Shown here: positions 53,642-62,122 of the stretch, piece after piece
How positions within the stretch are numbered: position 1 is the stretch's first letter
Layout of the letters: each line of letters starts with the position of its first letter
Assembly: GCA_964509425.1 (NCBI GenBank)
Contig: CAZDWZ010000006.1
Location: 62,001 to 126,000, forward strand
Origin: CAZDWZ01 sp964509425
GTDB lineage: Bacteria; Bdellovibrionota_C; UBA2361; SZUA-149; CAZDWZ01
Reading direction: 5' to 3'
DNA length: 64,000 nt
Notes under the pieces: generated by a model
What the model was told of the DNA's origin: nothing
The model's input: the letters and a program-made list of their open reading frames with translations, nothing else
Databases searched by the model: none
Position numbers and translations under genes: made by a program

Positions 53642-54334
53642 ATGGCGAATGTTTCACTCCGCACATTAGATCCCGATCTTGTTCGAGGCACCGTCACCGA
53701 GCTCGAAAGCCGAATCAACGAGCGCTTCGTAGATTCTAGTCTGTCACGGCTCTGCAACGAGCTCGAGCAGATTGCCATTCAAGCGAAAGAGCGCTCGATA
53801 GAAATATCCCGACCGCTTGTGGGAGTGCGCATCTTGGTCGGCGCCGGACTTTGCCTGCTTCTTGGAATTACGCTCTACACGACTGCCGGACTGAAGCTGC
53901 CCGATAGAGAATTCGGTCTCACAGAGGTCGTTACAATACTGGACTCTCTCCTGAACGACATCGTGATTATCGGCGCGGTCATCGTTTCTATGATTACTTT
54001 CGAGACACGGATTAAGCGGCGGCGTGCCATACTCGCGCTAAACGATCTCCGATCNNNNNNNNNNCAGCTCACGAAGGACCCTCAGCGACTCGCGAGAACC
54101 GCAACACGGACCCGCTCGTCACCAGAGGAACAACTAAACCGATTTCTCCTCGGTCGCTATCTCGACTATTGCAGTGAAATGCTCGCGCTCACGGGAAAGA
54201 TCGCGGCGCTTTATATCGATCGCTTTTCCGATCCGGTGGTGCTCACGACGGTGAATGAAATCGAAGCGCTCACGACCGGGCGTTCCCAAAAGATCTGGCA
54301 GAAATTGATTATTCTCGAATCATTACCGGACTAG
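53642..54334 (+). CDS. Two-helix membrane protein, interrupted by an assembly gap
   Basis: The frame continues across ten Ns at 54055-54064, so the translated length of 230 residues is nominal. N-terminal soluble helical part (about 1-58); two membrane helices (about 65-85 and 107-126); a basic segment RIKRRRAILALNDLR just before the gap; then a C-terminal helical domain starting QLTKDPQRLAR with RYLDYCSEMLALTGKIAALY and ending LESLPD. The pattern resembles a conserved family of membrane proteins whose segment before QLTKDP is longer than four residues, suggesting the true gap is larger than ten bases. Confidence 0.65.
   Translation: MANVSLRTLDPDLVRGTVTELESRINERFVDSSLSRLCNELEQIAIQAKERSIEISRPLVGVRILVGAGLCLLLGITLYTTAGLKLPDREFGLTEVVTILDSLLNDIVIIGAVIVSMITFETRIKRRRAILALNDLRXXXXQLTKDPQRLARTATRTRSSPEEQLNRFLLGRYLDYCSEMLALTGKIAALYIDRFSDPVVLTTVNEIEALTTGRSQKIWQKLIILESLPD
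54055..54064. other. Assembly gap (10 Ns)
   Basis: Ten unknown bases. A run of exactly ten is normally a placeholder for an unknown distance between contigs, so sequence to the left and right of it may not be immediately adjacent in the genome. Confidence 0.95.
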
Positions 54335-54353
54335 GGAAGGTCTGATTAACTTT

Positions 54354-54412
54354 CTCCGGTGCTCTGTGGTTCAATTTAAAAAGATCAAAAAATGAACCAC
54401 AGAGCACCGGAG
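54354..54412. repeat. Perfect 20-bp inverted repeat related to the REP-like palindromes
   Basis: CTCCGGTGCTCTGTGGTTCA at 54354-54373 and its exact complement at 54393-54412 flank a 19-base A+T-rich loop. The CTCTGTGGTTCA part is shared with the palindromes at 29599 and 36118. It lies 20 bases after the preceding stop. Confidence 0.9.
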
Positions 54413-54448
54413 CATCAGAGAAATATGAGACTTGATCAGAGCTTCCCC

Positions 54449-54489
54449 AGAGTAATTCTCAAAAGTTTTGTTCTTTTGAGAATCACTCT
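54449..54489. terminator. Hairpin between converging genes
   Basis: The arms AGAGTAATTCTCAAAAG and CTTTTGAGAATCACTCT are complementary except for one mismatch, with a seven-base loop. It lies between the plus-strand membrane gene and the minus-strand pilin gene and can act in both directions, since the arms contain A- and T-runs. Confidence 0.6.
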
Positions 54490-54624
54490 AGACGGGGCCC
54501 GGAGGGGCGACCAGAAAGCACAGAGCGGTTTTCGTTAGAGAAAGGAGCTGCGGCTTCCCAATATTCATTCGGACAAAAATTTCGAGAACCGCTCTAAGAA
54601 CGCGCCGACACACATCAGGACGGT

Positions 54625-56043
54625 TCATCCTCCGCCGACAAGTCCGCCAACGACTCCTCCCACCAGCCCCGAGGAGGTCGTGGTAGTCGTTCCCGTCGTC
54701 ACGCCGGTGGTTGTTCCAGTAGTGGTGGTGGTCGTCGTGCCTGAGGCGGTTCCGCCGGCGGTAACGGTACCGCTTCCTGAAACAAGTCCGGTTCCGGTGA
54801 TACCACCGACAACACCGCCGACGACGCCTCCGACAAGACCTGATGAACCAGTCGTTGCGCCGGTCGTTGTTCCGCTGGTGGCGGTTGCGGTCGCGCCGGC
54901 AGTCGTCACTCCCCCGGTGCCCGATACGAGTCCTGTTCCGCTCACTGTTCCGGCAACTCCGCCGGCAACTCCACCGAGCAGTCCGGACGACCCGGAGATT
55001 CCGGTCGTGCCTGAGCCCGTCGCGGTTCCCGTGGTTGTTGTTCCCGAGCTTGAGCCGGAAGCTCCTGATCCGGACAATCCGGCGACTGTTCCCGAGCTTG
55101 AAACGAGTCCTGTTGATGCGACACCGCTCACTAATCCGGCGACAACGCCTGAAGATGAGCCGAGCAAACCAGAACTCGTGAGACTCGGTAAGCAGGAAGC
55201 GACGCAGACACAAATATCAAGGGTGATGCCCATCGGACCCGTGGCATTTGCCTGCATACATCCGTTGAAGTTCATTCCGGCTGGACATGTATTTGAACAG
55301 GACGAGCACATTCCACCGCATGACGCCGGGGCGCCAGACGATGAAGCGGTCGACCCGGTGCTCGAGCTTGTGGCGGTCGTTCCACTTCCGGTAGCGGTGC
55401 TGGAACTTCCTGTTCCGCCGGCTGTAAATCCTGATGATCCGCCCGAGGACGAGCCACCGCTGGAGCTGCTCCCGAGTGCTCCGAGCATACATTCGACGCC
55501 GCTCGCATAAGGCACGCCGATGATTTGTCCCGCTTCCGGGGAGTAGAGATAGTAACGGTTTCCGAGAGTTCTATTTCCTTTCCGGCAGCAGGCAACACCC
55601 ATCATGTCCGTGTTCGAGATTGGAGTGAGCGACATCTGAGTGCAATCGCTTAACTGTATTCCGGGATACATCCCTTCGCATTCTGAACCGTGGCAGGTTT
55701 TGAGCGTCACCGATTCCGGCATTGACTGCACTGCCGTTACGGCATTTCGCAGGTCGGAGAGCGGATGAGTATTCCATGCGCGGGTTCGATACTCTTCGAT
55801 GAGCGGGTAACAAATAGAGACAAGAATCGCCACTACGCCCACGCAAACCATGAGCTCGGCAAGCGTGAGCCCTGATTCATCGTGTATTCGGCTCGACGCC
55901 TTCGCCCGGATAGGGCGAGATGTGAGACCGCCTGAGAGGCCGCCGGCCTGAGGCGGACGAGGTGTTTGTTTGCAGACACGAGTAAACGCCAAGGGACTCG
56001 ACCCGGATATTGATGAAGATAGAAATTGGAACCAATTGTTCAC
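54625..56043 (-). CDS. Type IV pilin-like protein with Ser/Thr/Gly repeat tail
   Basis: 472 residues from ATG 56043. The type IV prepilin motif is G^LTLAELMV with Glu at +5 (residue 63), followed by the N-terminal pilin helix (VCVGVVAILVSICYPLI). A disulfide-type domain follows (Cys residues in LKTCHGSECEG, LSDCTQ, VACCRKG; about 95-190). From about 193 to the end the protein is almost wholly Ser, Thr, Gly, Ala and Val, with a Cys-rich island (CGGMCSSCSNTC, then VCVASC) near 240-285, and four units containing SSGLxGxxxG..xxGTGLVSGxG. The 58-residue leader is very long, and 55928-55956 in it is a GC-rich palindrome. No other ATG precedes the motif. The tail may be a surface glycosylated or spring-like stalk. 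Confidence 0.8.
   Translation of the reverse strand: MNNWFQFLSSSISGSSPLAFTRVCKQTPRPPQAGGLSGGLTSRPIRAKASSRIHDESGLTLAELMVCVGVVAILVSICYPLIEEYRTRAWNTHPLSDLRNAVTAVQSMPESVTLKTCHGSECEGMYPGIQLSDCTQMSLTPISNTDMMGVACCRKGNRTLGNRYYLYSPEAGQIIGVPYASGVECMLGALGSSSSGGSSSGGSSGFTAGGTGSSSTATGSGTTATSSSTGSTASSSGAPASCGGMCSSCSNTCPAGMNFNGCMQANATGPMGITLDICVCVASCLPSLTSSGLLGSSSGVVAGLVSGVASTGLVSSSGTVAGLSGSGASGSSSGTTTTGTATGSGTTGISGSSGLLGGVAGGVAGTVSGTGLVSGTGGVTTAGATATATSGTTTGATTGSSGLVGGVVGGVVGGITGTGLVSGSGTVTAGGTASGTTTTTTTGTTTGVTTGTTTTTSSGLVGGVVGGLVGGG
55928..55956. repeat. GC-rich palindrome in the pilin leader
   Basis: CCGCCTGAGAGGCC and GGCCTGAGGCGG surround a short centre (CGCC), an imperfect hairpin of the REP kind. 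It encodes residues about 29-39 of the pilin leader (RPPQAGGLSGG). Similar GC-rich hairpin cores make up the 94-bp repeats near 9.8-10.0 kb. Confidence 0.65.
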
Positions 56044-56226
56044 GTCTACTGCACTGCATCTTTTGGAGCTACCACAGCGAGTCGACAGAAGAGAATTTCT
56101 TTTTGAGTGATTATGGGGTCTTGAATTTGAGAATTCGGTGAGAATATCTCGAGCGCAAATTTAGAGCTGATGGAGATCATATGTCCGTTTTCCCGGTCGC
56201 AAAACGGATTGAATTATCGCGCGTCT

Positions 56227-56832
56227 TTACAGCACTCGGCCCACGGCGGCTGGGAGCGCGAAGCGAGCATCTCCCGCATTTCGTTCCATATATTGGCGGA
56301 CGATTGGCTTCGGCACGATATGGTATCCGTTTACCGGCTCGAACTCCTGCTTTTCACCGGAGTCCGTGAGCACGACGTGGTACCCGTTGATGTCCGAGAT
56401 TTCGAGGCAATCATCGATATCGAAGAGATCGTCTGTGTGAACGGTTTGCAGCCCGCGAAGCAGCTCCGCCTTTGCTCGTGTTTTTACGTCACGTTCATTC
56501 TCAGCAACAATGAAGGTGTTCGCGTGGGCCTCCGTGAATTGTCCTGGAATATACGCTCCGAGATTAACGAAATAGAGTCTCTTGGCACTCTCCACTTTTT
56601 CCCGCTGAAGTGAAATGCTGTGTCCGTCAACCGCGTGAATCTCCATCCAAGAATCGAGATGAAGCCCCTCCGGAGTTCCGAACCATTTATCCATCAACTG
56701 TCCGTACGTGTCTTCGATGGTTTCGCCGACGACGAATACAACATCGTGGAGCTCGGTGTTGCACTTCAATGCCCGACCGCCCAAATAAACGGCAAAAAGT
56801 TTCATATTCGATTCGTCCGTATGATTCGTCAT
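56227..56832 (-). CDS. DUF1543-family protein
   Basis: 201 residues from ATG 56832, whose ATGA overlaps the stop of the ABC exporter gene; the family usually begins at the internal MKLFAVYLGG (ATG 56805), which is equally possible. Two copies of the same half-domain are visible: CNTELHDVVFVVGETIEDTY with GLHLDSWMEIHAVDGHSI, then ANTFIVAENERDVKTRAKAE with LFDIDDCLEISDINGYHVVL. The second half is the other DUF1543 repeat. Function is unknown; coupling to the exporter is specific to this locus. Confidence 0.85.
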   Translation of the reverse strand: MTNHTDESNMKLFAVYLGGRALKCNTELHDVVFVVGETIEDTYGQLMDKWFGTPEGLHLDSWMEIHAVDGHSISLQREKVESAKRLYFVNLGAYIPGQFTEAHANTFIVAENERDVKTRAKAELLRGLQTVHTDDLFDIDDCLEISDINGYHVVLTDSGEKQEFEPVNGYHIVPKPIVRQYMERNAGDARFALPAAVGRVL

Positions 56833-58595
56833 CCGATTGCTACTCGTTGTTCGCCGCGTTCGCTTCCTACCTGCTGGCGCCAAAGTGCGTAGTATAGTCC
56901 GCGAAGGGTCAGGAGTTCCTGATGATTGCCCGATTCGACGATGCCGCCGTGTTCGAGAACGTAGATTCGATCGGCGTGCATGACCGTCGACAGCCGGTGC
57001 GCAATGAGGACGGTAATCCGCTGCTCGGTTTTCGAAATTCCGCGAATGGTATGTGAAATTTCTTCTTCGGTAATCGAGTCGAGGGCGGAGGTCGCCTCAT
57101 CAAAGACAAGAAGAGCCGGCCTTCGAAGAAGCGCGCGGGCGATGGACAGCCGTTGACGCTCACCACCCGAGACTTTCACTCCGCCTTCTCCAATCAATGT
57201 TTCGATTCCCTTTTCTGCACGCTCGAGAAGCGGCCCGCATGCGGCCTTCTCCAGCGCGTCCAGACATTCGGCCTCGGTCGCGTCGGGTTTCACGAACCGG
57301 ATGTTATCGCGAATCGTTCCCGCAAAAAGCTGTGTTTCCTGGGTGACAAGTCCGAGCTGGCCACGAAGCTCGTCGGGCTCGATGCTATTTGAAGAAATCC
57401 GGTTAAAACGAATCTCGCCGGATATCGGCTGATACAAACCGACCAGCAGCTTCACGAGTGTGCTCTTTCCAGACCCGGAGGGTCCGACGAACGCAATCGT
57501 CTCCCCCTTCCCGGCGGAAAACGAAATGTTGTTGAGCGAAGAGCGCGTTGCCGATGAGTAACGAAAATCTACGGAGTCAAAATCAATAGATTCCAATCGT
57601 CCGAGCGGAGATGGATTTTCAGGTCTCGGCTCTTTTGCTTGCTTTAGAATATTCCGGAAGTTCTGAAGCGACGCCTCCGTCTCGCGATAGAGGGCGATGA
57701 TGGATCCGAGTTCTTGAAGCGGGCCGAACAAATAAAACGAATAAAAGTAGAGCGAGAAAAATTGCCCGAGCGTGATCTCCTGAATCGCAACCCAATACAG
57801 CATCAAAAACAGAATGCTGGTACGGACGAAATTAATTACGGTGCCTTGAACGAAACTCAAGGAGCGGACGTAGCGAACCTTTTGCAGTTCGAGCTTCAAA
57901 ATTTCCGCCGTAGTGTTGTTTAATCTCGCAATCTCCTGCTCCGCGAGTCCGAGGCTTTTCACAAGCTCAATGTTTCTCAGTGACTCAGTCGTTGTCCCGA
58001 GGAGCGCCGTCGTCTGTCGCACAATCTTTTCTTGAACCGTCTTGATCCTGCGGCTGAGCCTCATGCTCACGAATGCGATAAGAGGAACCGTGAGCCCGAA
58101 AACGGGGACGATCATCCAGTGGACGCGGAACGAATAGATGATGACAAAGATGAAGCCGATCAGCGTCGTGTAGAGGGTGTTGATGACCGCCTGGATAAGT
58201 CGCTCGACATCCGTTCGGACCTTTTGAAGCCGTCCGAGCGTCTCTCCGCTCTGCTGATCCTCAAACACAGAATACGGAAGCTCGAGCGAGTGCGCGAGTC
58301 CGTCGCAATACATGTCGACACCGACTTTCTGCGTGATGACATTTACGTAGTAGTCCTGGATGTTCTTCGCGGTTCGCGAAACGAATGCCGTTCCCACCAC
58401 ACATCCAAGCAAAGTGCCCACGCCCCAGAGAAACTCTGAGAGAGAGTATTCCTTGTACTTCGACGCGTATCCGTCGATGATGTGACGAAAGATGAGGGGA
58501 TCAAGAAGCGAGAAGACTTGGTTTATTGCCGCGAGGAGCAACGCCAATCCAATCAAGCGCCGATAACGAAGGAGATAGGGAAGCAAGGTAGACAT
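56829..58595 (-). CDS. MsbA-like ABC exporter (fused permease-ATPase)
   Basis: 588 residues, half-size exporter that should dimerise. The six-helix permease part (about 1-310) starts LLPYLLRYRRLIGLALLLAA. In the ATPase part (about 340-575) Walker A is GPSGSGKSTLVKLLVGLYQP, the Q-loop LGLVTQETQLFAGT, the signature VSGGERQRLSIARALL, Walker B LLVFDEATSALD and the H-loop VLIAHRLSTV. All catalytic residues are present. Substrates in this group are lipids, lipid-linked glycans or drugs; an LPS role is possible but not shown. The start is ATG 58595. Confidence 0.93.
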   Translation of the reverse strand: MSTLLPYLLRYRRLIGLALLLAAINQVFSLLDPLIFRHIIDGYASKYKEYSLSEFLWGVGTLLGCVVGTAFVSRTAKNIQDYYVNVITQKVGVDMYCDGLAHSLELPYSVFEDQQSGETLGRLQKVRTDVERLIQAVINTLYTTLIGFIFVIIYSFRVHWMIVPVFGLTVPLIAFVSMRLSRRIKTVQEKIVRQTTALLGTTTESLRNIELVKSLGLAEQEIARLNNTTAEILKLELQKVRYVRSLSFVQGTVINFVRTSILFLMLYWVAIQEITLGQFFSLYFYSFYLFGPLQELGSIIALYRETEASLQNFRNILKQAKEPRPENPSPLGRLESIDFDSVDFRYSSATRSSLNNISFSAGKGETIAFVGPSGSGKSTLVKLLVGLYQPISGEIRFNRISSNSIEPDELRGQLGLVTQETQLFAGTIRDNIRFVKPDATEAECLDALEKAACGPLLERAEKGIETLIGEGGVKVSGGERQRLSIARALLRRPALLVFDEATSALDSITEEEISHTIRGISKTEQRITVLIAHRLSTVMHADRIYVLEHGGIVESGNHQELLTLRGLYYALWRQQVGSERGEQRVAIG

Positions 58596-58758
58596 CGGTG
58601 CAATCTAAGACAAAACCGAGACTTGGAGCAGCCCGTCGGTATTTACGACAAACCCCCTCGGAAACAACTCAAAAAAAGAAATTTCTCGAGCGAGTTTGTG
58701 CATCAAAACTCCAGAGAAGAAGTATCAGGCAAAATTACCGAACGAACCTCCGCCGCCG

Positions 58759-60411
58759 ATGAAACGAACACTCTCCGCGTCCTTGCTCCTTGCTCTTGCC
58801 CTCGTTCCACCAGCATCGATGGCGGACACCGGCGACATGCTCGTCTCTTTCAGCACGAACGACAGTCTTCTTGCCATGCCGACAGAGACTTTCGCGATTG
58901 CCGCAAACTCGAAGGGCTGGGTGTCTCCGAGTGACGGCTTTCACCTGAGTGGATATTCCGCAATTCAAATTCGTGAGCTCCCCGAAGACGGAGATTTTGC
59001 AGAGCTTCGTGCGACGTTCCCCGAGCGCACGGACGGACAACTTCTCATTCATTTTCATCTCCTCGTCGCGAATCCGGATCAGGAGCTGAATGCCGTTCTC
59101 TCCGGGCCGCAGTTTTTCAATCTCGAAAAGGACGGCGCCTCGCTTTGGTTAAAAACCATGCGCGGACATCTGTGGAGTTGGTACGAAACTGCTCCGAAAA
59201 AACTCTTCAAACCCGAGCCATTCGTTTGGTATCAATTTGACGCCATCTACGACGGTGCGAAGGGCACAACACTGCTCCGAGTGCTTGAAAGCACGAGCGG
59301 CACTGAGGTTGTCGCACCAGTGGTTCTGCGAAATGCTTCAGGGCTTACGGCATCGAAAGTTAGTAATTTTTCGTTTACCGGTGATTTTCGGGACGAAGAA
59401 TCTGCGTCGCTGTTCGTCGATGATCTTCAAATACAATCGGGAACTTTCGAGAGCCTTCCGGCTTACGCTGCACCAGAAAGTCGCAAATCGTTCTCGGATG
59501 CCTGGCAGGAAATCCGAAAATATCTCCGGTCCAACCTCCGTTGCATTCCTCCGCGAAAACTAGCGGATCTCGGAATCGCGGCCGTGGAAGCTCCGAAGCT
59601 GCGCGGTGAATCTCTTCAACGGATTGAAAACGCATTGTTTAATTCCGATTCCGGTGCCGAGTTCGAGCGCGGACTTCCACGGGCCATCTCGAGCTGGAAA
59701 CTCGGATGCGAACGATTGCGAACGAAGGATACACAAGGTGCGTTGGATGATCTTCGGATAGTTCGCGAGAATAATCCGGATGCAAAAACGTTTGAAATCT
59801 CTCTCTCTCTCGCCTACGCGGCCGCAGGAAAAACATCCCTTGCTGAGCAGAGTCTGGTGGCCTTTTCTTCGGGATGGCTCGATGACATTCGGTTCGCCGC
59901 GGCGCTTGCTGCGATTTCAGTCCAAAGCGGGAAGAAGTTCGACGAGATGTCGCTCCTCACTCCGCCGTCCTCGGAAATGACCACCGCCGAAGAGAAATTC
60001 GCCTTTGCAGAACTGCTTCAGATTGATCGCGAGCGAGGCACGATTTCCCGGATCGTGGAAGAGCTGCCCGCCGCCTGGAGTCGATTCGAGCAGGAAGTCC
60101 TCAATCGCGAAGAATATTTCTACTCCTTGCTCTGGAATGAGAAGTACGAAGAAGCGAAGGTTTTTGCCGATAAGCTCGCAGAGGCGCAGCCGTATCGGAA
60201 ATCGGAATGGCTGGAGATGGCCGGCGACGCCTGTCTTCTCTTAGACGGTTATAAAGAGGCAGAACGGCGATATTCCGAAGCGATTGTTGTTGCCAAAAAC
60301 TTTGCGGACGCAAGAATATACGGAAAGCTTGCCGATATCGCATGGGCAACGCGGGACTTCAAAGCAGAATCGAAACTTCGAAGAAAGGCGTTCCGGCGAT
60401 TGGCCTTCTAG
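58759..60411 (+). CDS. Secreted protein with TPR-like C-terminal half, unknown function
   Basis: 550 residues from ATG 58759, chosen because it gives a signal peptide (MKRTLSASLLLALALVPPAS). The N-terminal half (about 25-235) looks like a beta-sandwich (LLIHFHLLVANPDQELNAVL; YQFDAIYDGAKGTTLLRVLE), of the laminin-G/concanavalin type. The C-terminal half is helical with TPR-like pairs (EISLSLAYAAAGKTSLAEQS; WLEMAGDACLLLDGYKEAER). A bind-and-scaffold role in the periplasm is inference. It is divergent from the exporter with 163 bp between. Confidence 0.7.
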   Translation: MKRTLSASLLLALALVPPASMADTGDMLVSFSTNDSLLAMPTETFAIAANSKGWVSPSDGFHLSGYSAIQIRELPEDGDFAELRATFPERTDGQLLIHFHLLVANPDQELNAVLSGPQFFNLEKDGASLWLKTMRGHLWSWYETAPKKLFKPEPFVWYQFDAIYDGAKGTTLLRVLESTSGTEVVAPVVLRNASGLTASKVSNFSFTGDFRDEESASLFVDDLQIQSGTFESLPAYAAPESRKSFSDAWQEIRKYLRSNLRCIPPRKLADLGIAAVEAPKLRGESLQRIENALFNSDSGAEFERGLPRAISSWKLGCERLRTKDTQGALDDLRIVRENNPDAKTFEISLSLAYAAAGKTSLAEQSLVAFSSGWLDDIRFAAALAAISVQSGKKFDEMSLLTPPSSEMTTAEEKFAFAELLQIDRERGTISRIVEELPAAWSRFEQEVLNREEYFYSLLWNEKYEEAKVFADKLAEAQPYRKSEWLEMAGDACLLLDGYKEAERRYSEAIVVAKNFADARIYGKLADIAWATRDFKAESKLRRKAFRRLAF

Positions 60412-60515
60412 GCTCAGTTCAAATCGCACAGGTATTCGTCTGTGGCGACCGGGCCGAGATTTGCCGACACGGCGGGCGTCAAAGTTTCGTTAATCTCCAG
60501 CATTAATTTCCAGCA

Positions 60516-61862
60516 GTGGATAATTTGCAGAATACTCGCTCCTCGACGCTCACCTATTTCCTCCTCGCGAGCTTTATTCTTTTTCTGAATATCGCCCGAC
60601 TTCCAACGTTTTTCGCTCATCCGATCTTTTACGCCGAGGACGGACATTTTCTGTTCATCAACAGCGTTGAACTCGGTTGGAATGCTTTATTCAAGCCCAT
60701 GGTCGGCTCGCCGTTTTTGGTTGCTCGATTTTTCAGCATCGTGCTGTTGAAGTGTCAGGTGCCGATCTATTGGATGCCGGCGGCGTATGCTCTCGTGGGC
60801 GGTGTAATCTCCAGTCTCTGCTACGCTTGGCTGTTCCGACCGGGCTTTCGCTGGATTCTCCCAAGCGACGGGGGCCGAGCTTTGTTGGCGATAGCGCTCT
60901 CGCTGTTACCGGGAAATGATGAGATCTTTTTCCCGCTCTGCTCGTTGTATTACCGATTCGGCGTGCTCCTTATTTTGCTTCTCTTGGAGGCAAACGAGAG
61001 CGGCGAATGGAGAATGAGCTGGAAACGCGCATTAGGGATTTCCTTCCTCTGGTTCTCGATGGGTCAGGGAATCATCTTTGTCCCGGCGCTGCTGCTCCTC
61101 TATTTTTTCTCGCGGCAGAAGACCTATCTCTTCGCTCTCTCGACGCTCTTTTTCGCCGCACTCTGGAATGCATCACACACAGTCGAGACCGGATTCTTCG
61201 GAATGCCGGGGGCGACTTTCGGTGACTCCATCGGAATGCTCCTCAAAGTTTTTGTGGAAAACCTCTTTCTCCGATTTTGGGTGCTTCCGGTATTCGGATC
61301 ATGGGTGAGCGAATTCCTCATCGCAGGGTCAGATGTGTGGTTTGCTGGGTGCATTATTTTTTCGGTGCCGGTCATTCTCTGGATATTCTTGAAGATGCCG
61401 AGACCACCCCGAAAGGAGATACTTGCATTTCTGTTTCTCATCTTGTGCGTGCTTGGTGGAATTCTCCTCAGCGTGATCGTTCGGCCATGGGGATATCAGT
61501 TTTATTCCCGGCCCGGATTTCATCTCTCGGCGCGCTTTAGCGTAGTTCCCGGGGCTCTTTGTCTCCTTTTCTACACGTTTCTTTGCTGTGCGCCGAAATC
61601 ACCGTTTTTCCGATGGACCAGCCGTTTCCGCTACTTATACCTTGCGCTGCTCGTCTTCCATCTGCTTCACGATTCCCCATTTCAACCCGTGGAGAGGTGG
61701 ATCGAAAAGGAAGAACGCTGGGCGAATCTGAGCGAAGGCATTGAAAGGACTTTGCAATCCAAACGCGCAGGCGAGCTTTCCGAAGCAGTAAAATTCGAAA
61801 GTATTCCACTGAGACCAAGGGGCTGGTACAGCCAAGACAATGTTCTCACAATCTCTCCCTGA
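60516..61862 (+). CDS. Polytopic membrane protein, unknown (GT-C-like)
   Basis: 448 residues from GTG at 60516. About ten hydrophobic helices. After the first helix there is an acidic AEDGHFLF motif (near residue 40), in the place of the Asp motif of GT-C glycosyltransferases; the protein at the left edge has a similar DPDIGWHL motif. The end (about 385-448) is a hydrophilic tail. The preceding 104-bp gap has no clear regulatory site. Function is a suggestion only. Confidence 0.65.
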   Translation: MDNLQNTRSSTLTYFLLASFILFLNIARLPTFFAHPIFYAEDGHFLFINSVELGWNALFKPMVGSPFLVARFFSIVLLKCQVPIYWMPAAYALVGGVISSLCYAWLFRPGFRWILPSDGGRALLAIALSLLPGNDEIFFPLCSLYYRFGVLLILLLLEANESGEWRMSWKRALGISFLWFSMGQGIIFVPALLLLYFFSRQKTYLFALSTLFFAALWNASHTVETGFFGMPGATFGDSIGMLLKVFVENLFLRFWVLPVFGSWVSEFLIAGSDVWFAGCIIFSVPVILWIFLKMPRPPRKEILAFLFLILCVLGGILLSVIVRPWGYQFYSRPGFHLSARFSVVPGALCLLFYTFLCCAPKSPFFRWTSRFRYLYLALLVFHLLHDSPFQPVERWIEKEERWANLSEGIERTLQSKRAGELSEAVKFESIPLRPRGWYSQDNVLTISP

Positions 61863-62122
61863 TCCGACTCGAGGTCTGGCCCACGCTTGATTCACCGCCT
61901 GCTTCGCTCTATGGTCACCCACCTCTCACCGGCTCACTTCTTCCAATTCGGTTCGGGTAGTAGACAATCCGCCCTCTCGCAGTGAAGTCAAAGCGCACTC
62001 CGCTTTCGTGCTCCTCGGGGAGAGGGAATTCCAGAGGTTTGAAACCTTAAAGAACACCCTCTCCAAAACTTGAACCCCTTGTCTCTGTTCACCGGGCGAT
62101 CAAGCCTAGGGAGGACTCTCTG
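61863..62122. other. Intergenic region with hairpin; left boundary of the high-G+C gene
   Basis: 260 bp without a gene. GGAGAGGG at 62019 pairs with CCCTCTCC at 62057-62064, with an inner AGGTTT/AAACCT pair. Composition changes from ordinary to G+C-rich near 62100. The ribosome site GGGAGG for the next gene is at its right end. Confidence 0.6.

Noticed and set aside
54680..55510. 276-codon plus-strand frame rich in Pro and Val opposite the pilin tail
   Set aside because: It is the complement of the Ser/Thr/Gly repeats; the opposite frame has a prepilin motif and a cysteine domain, so that one is real.
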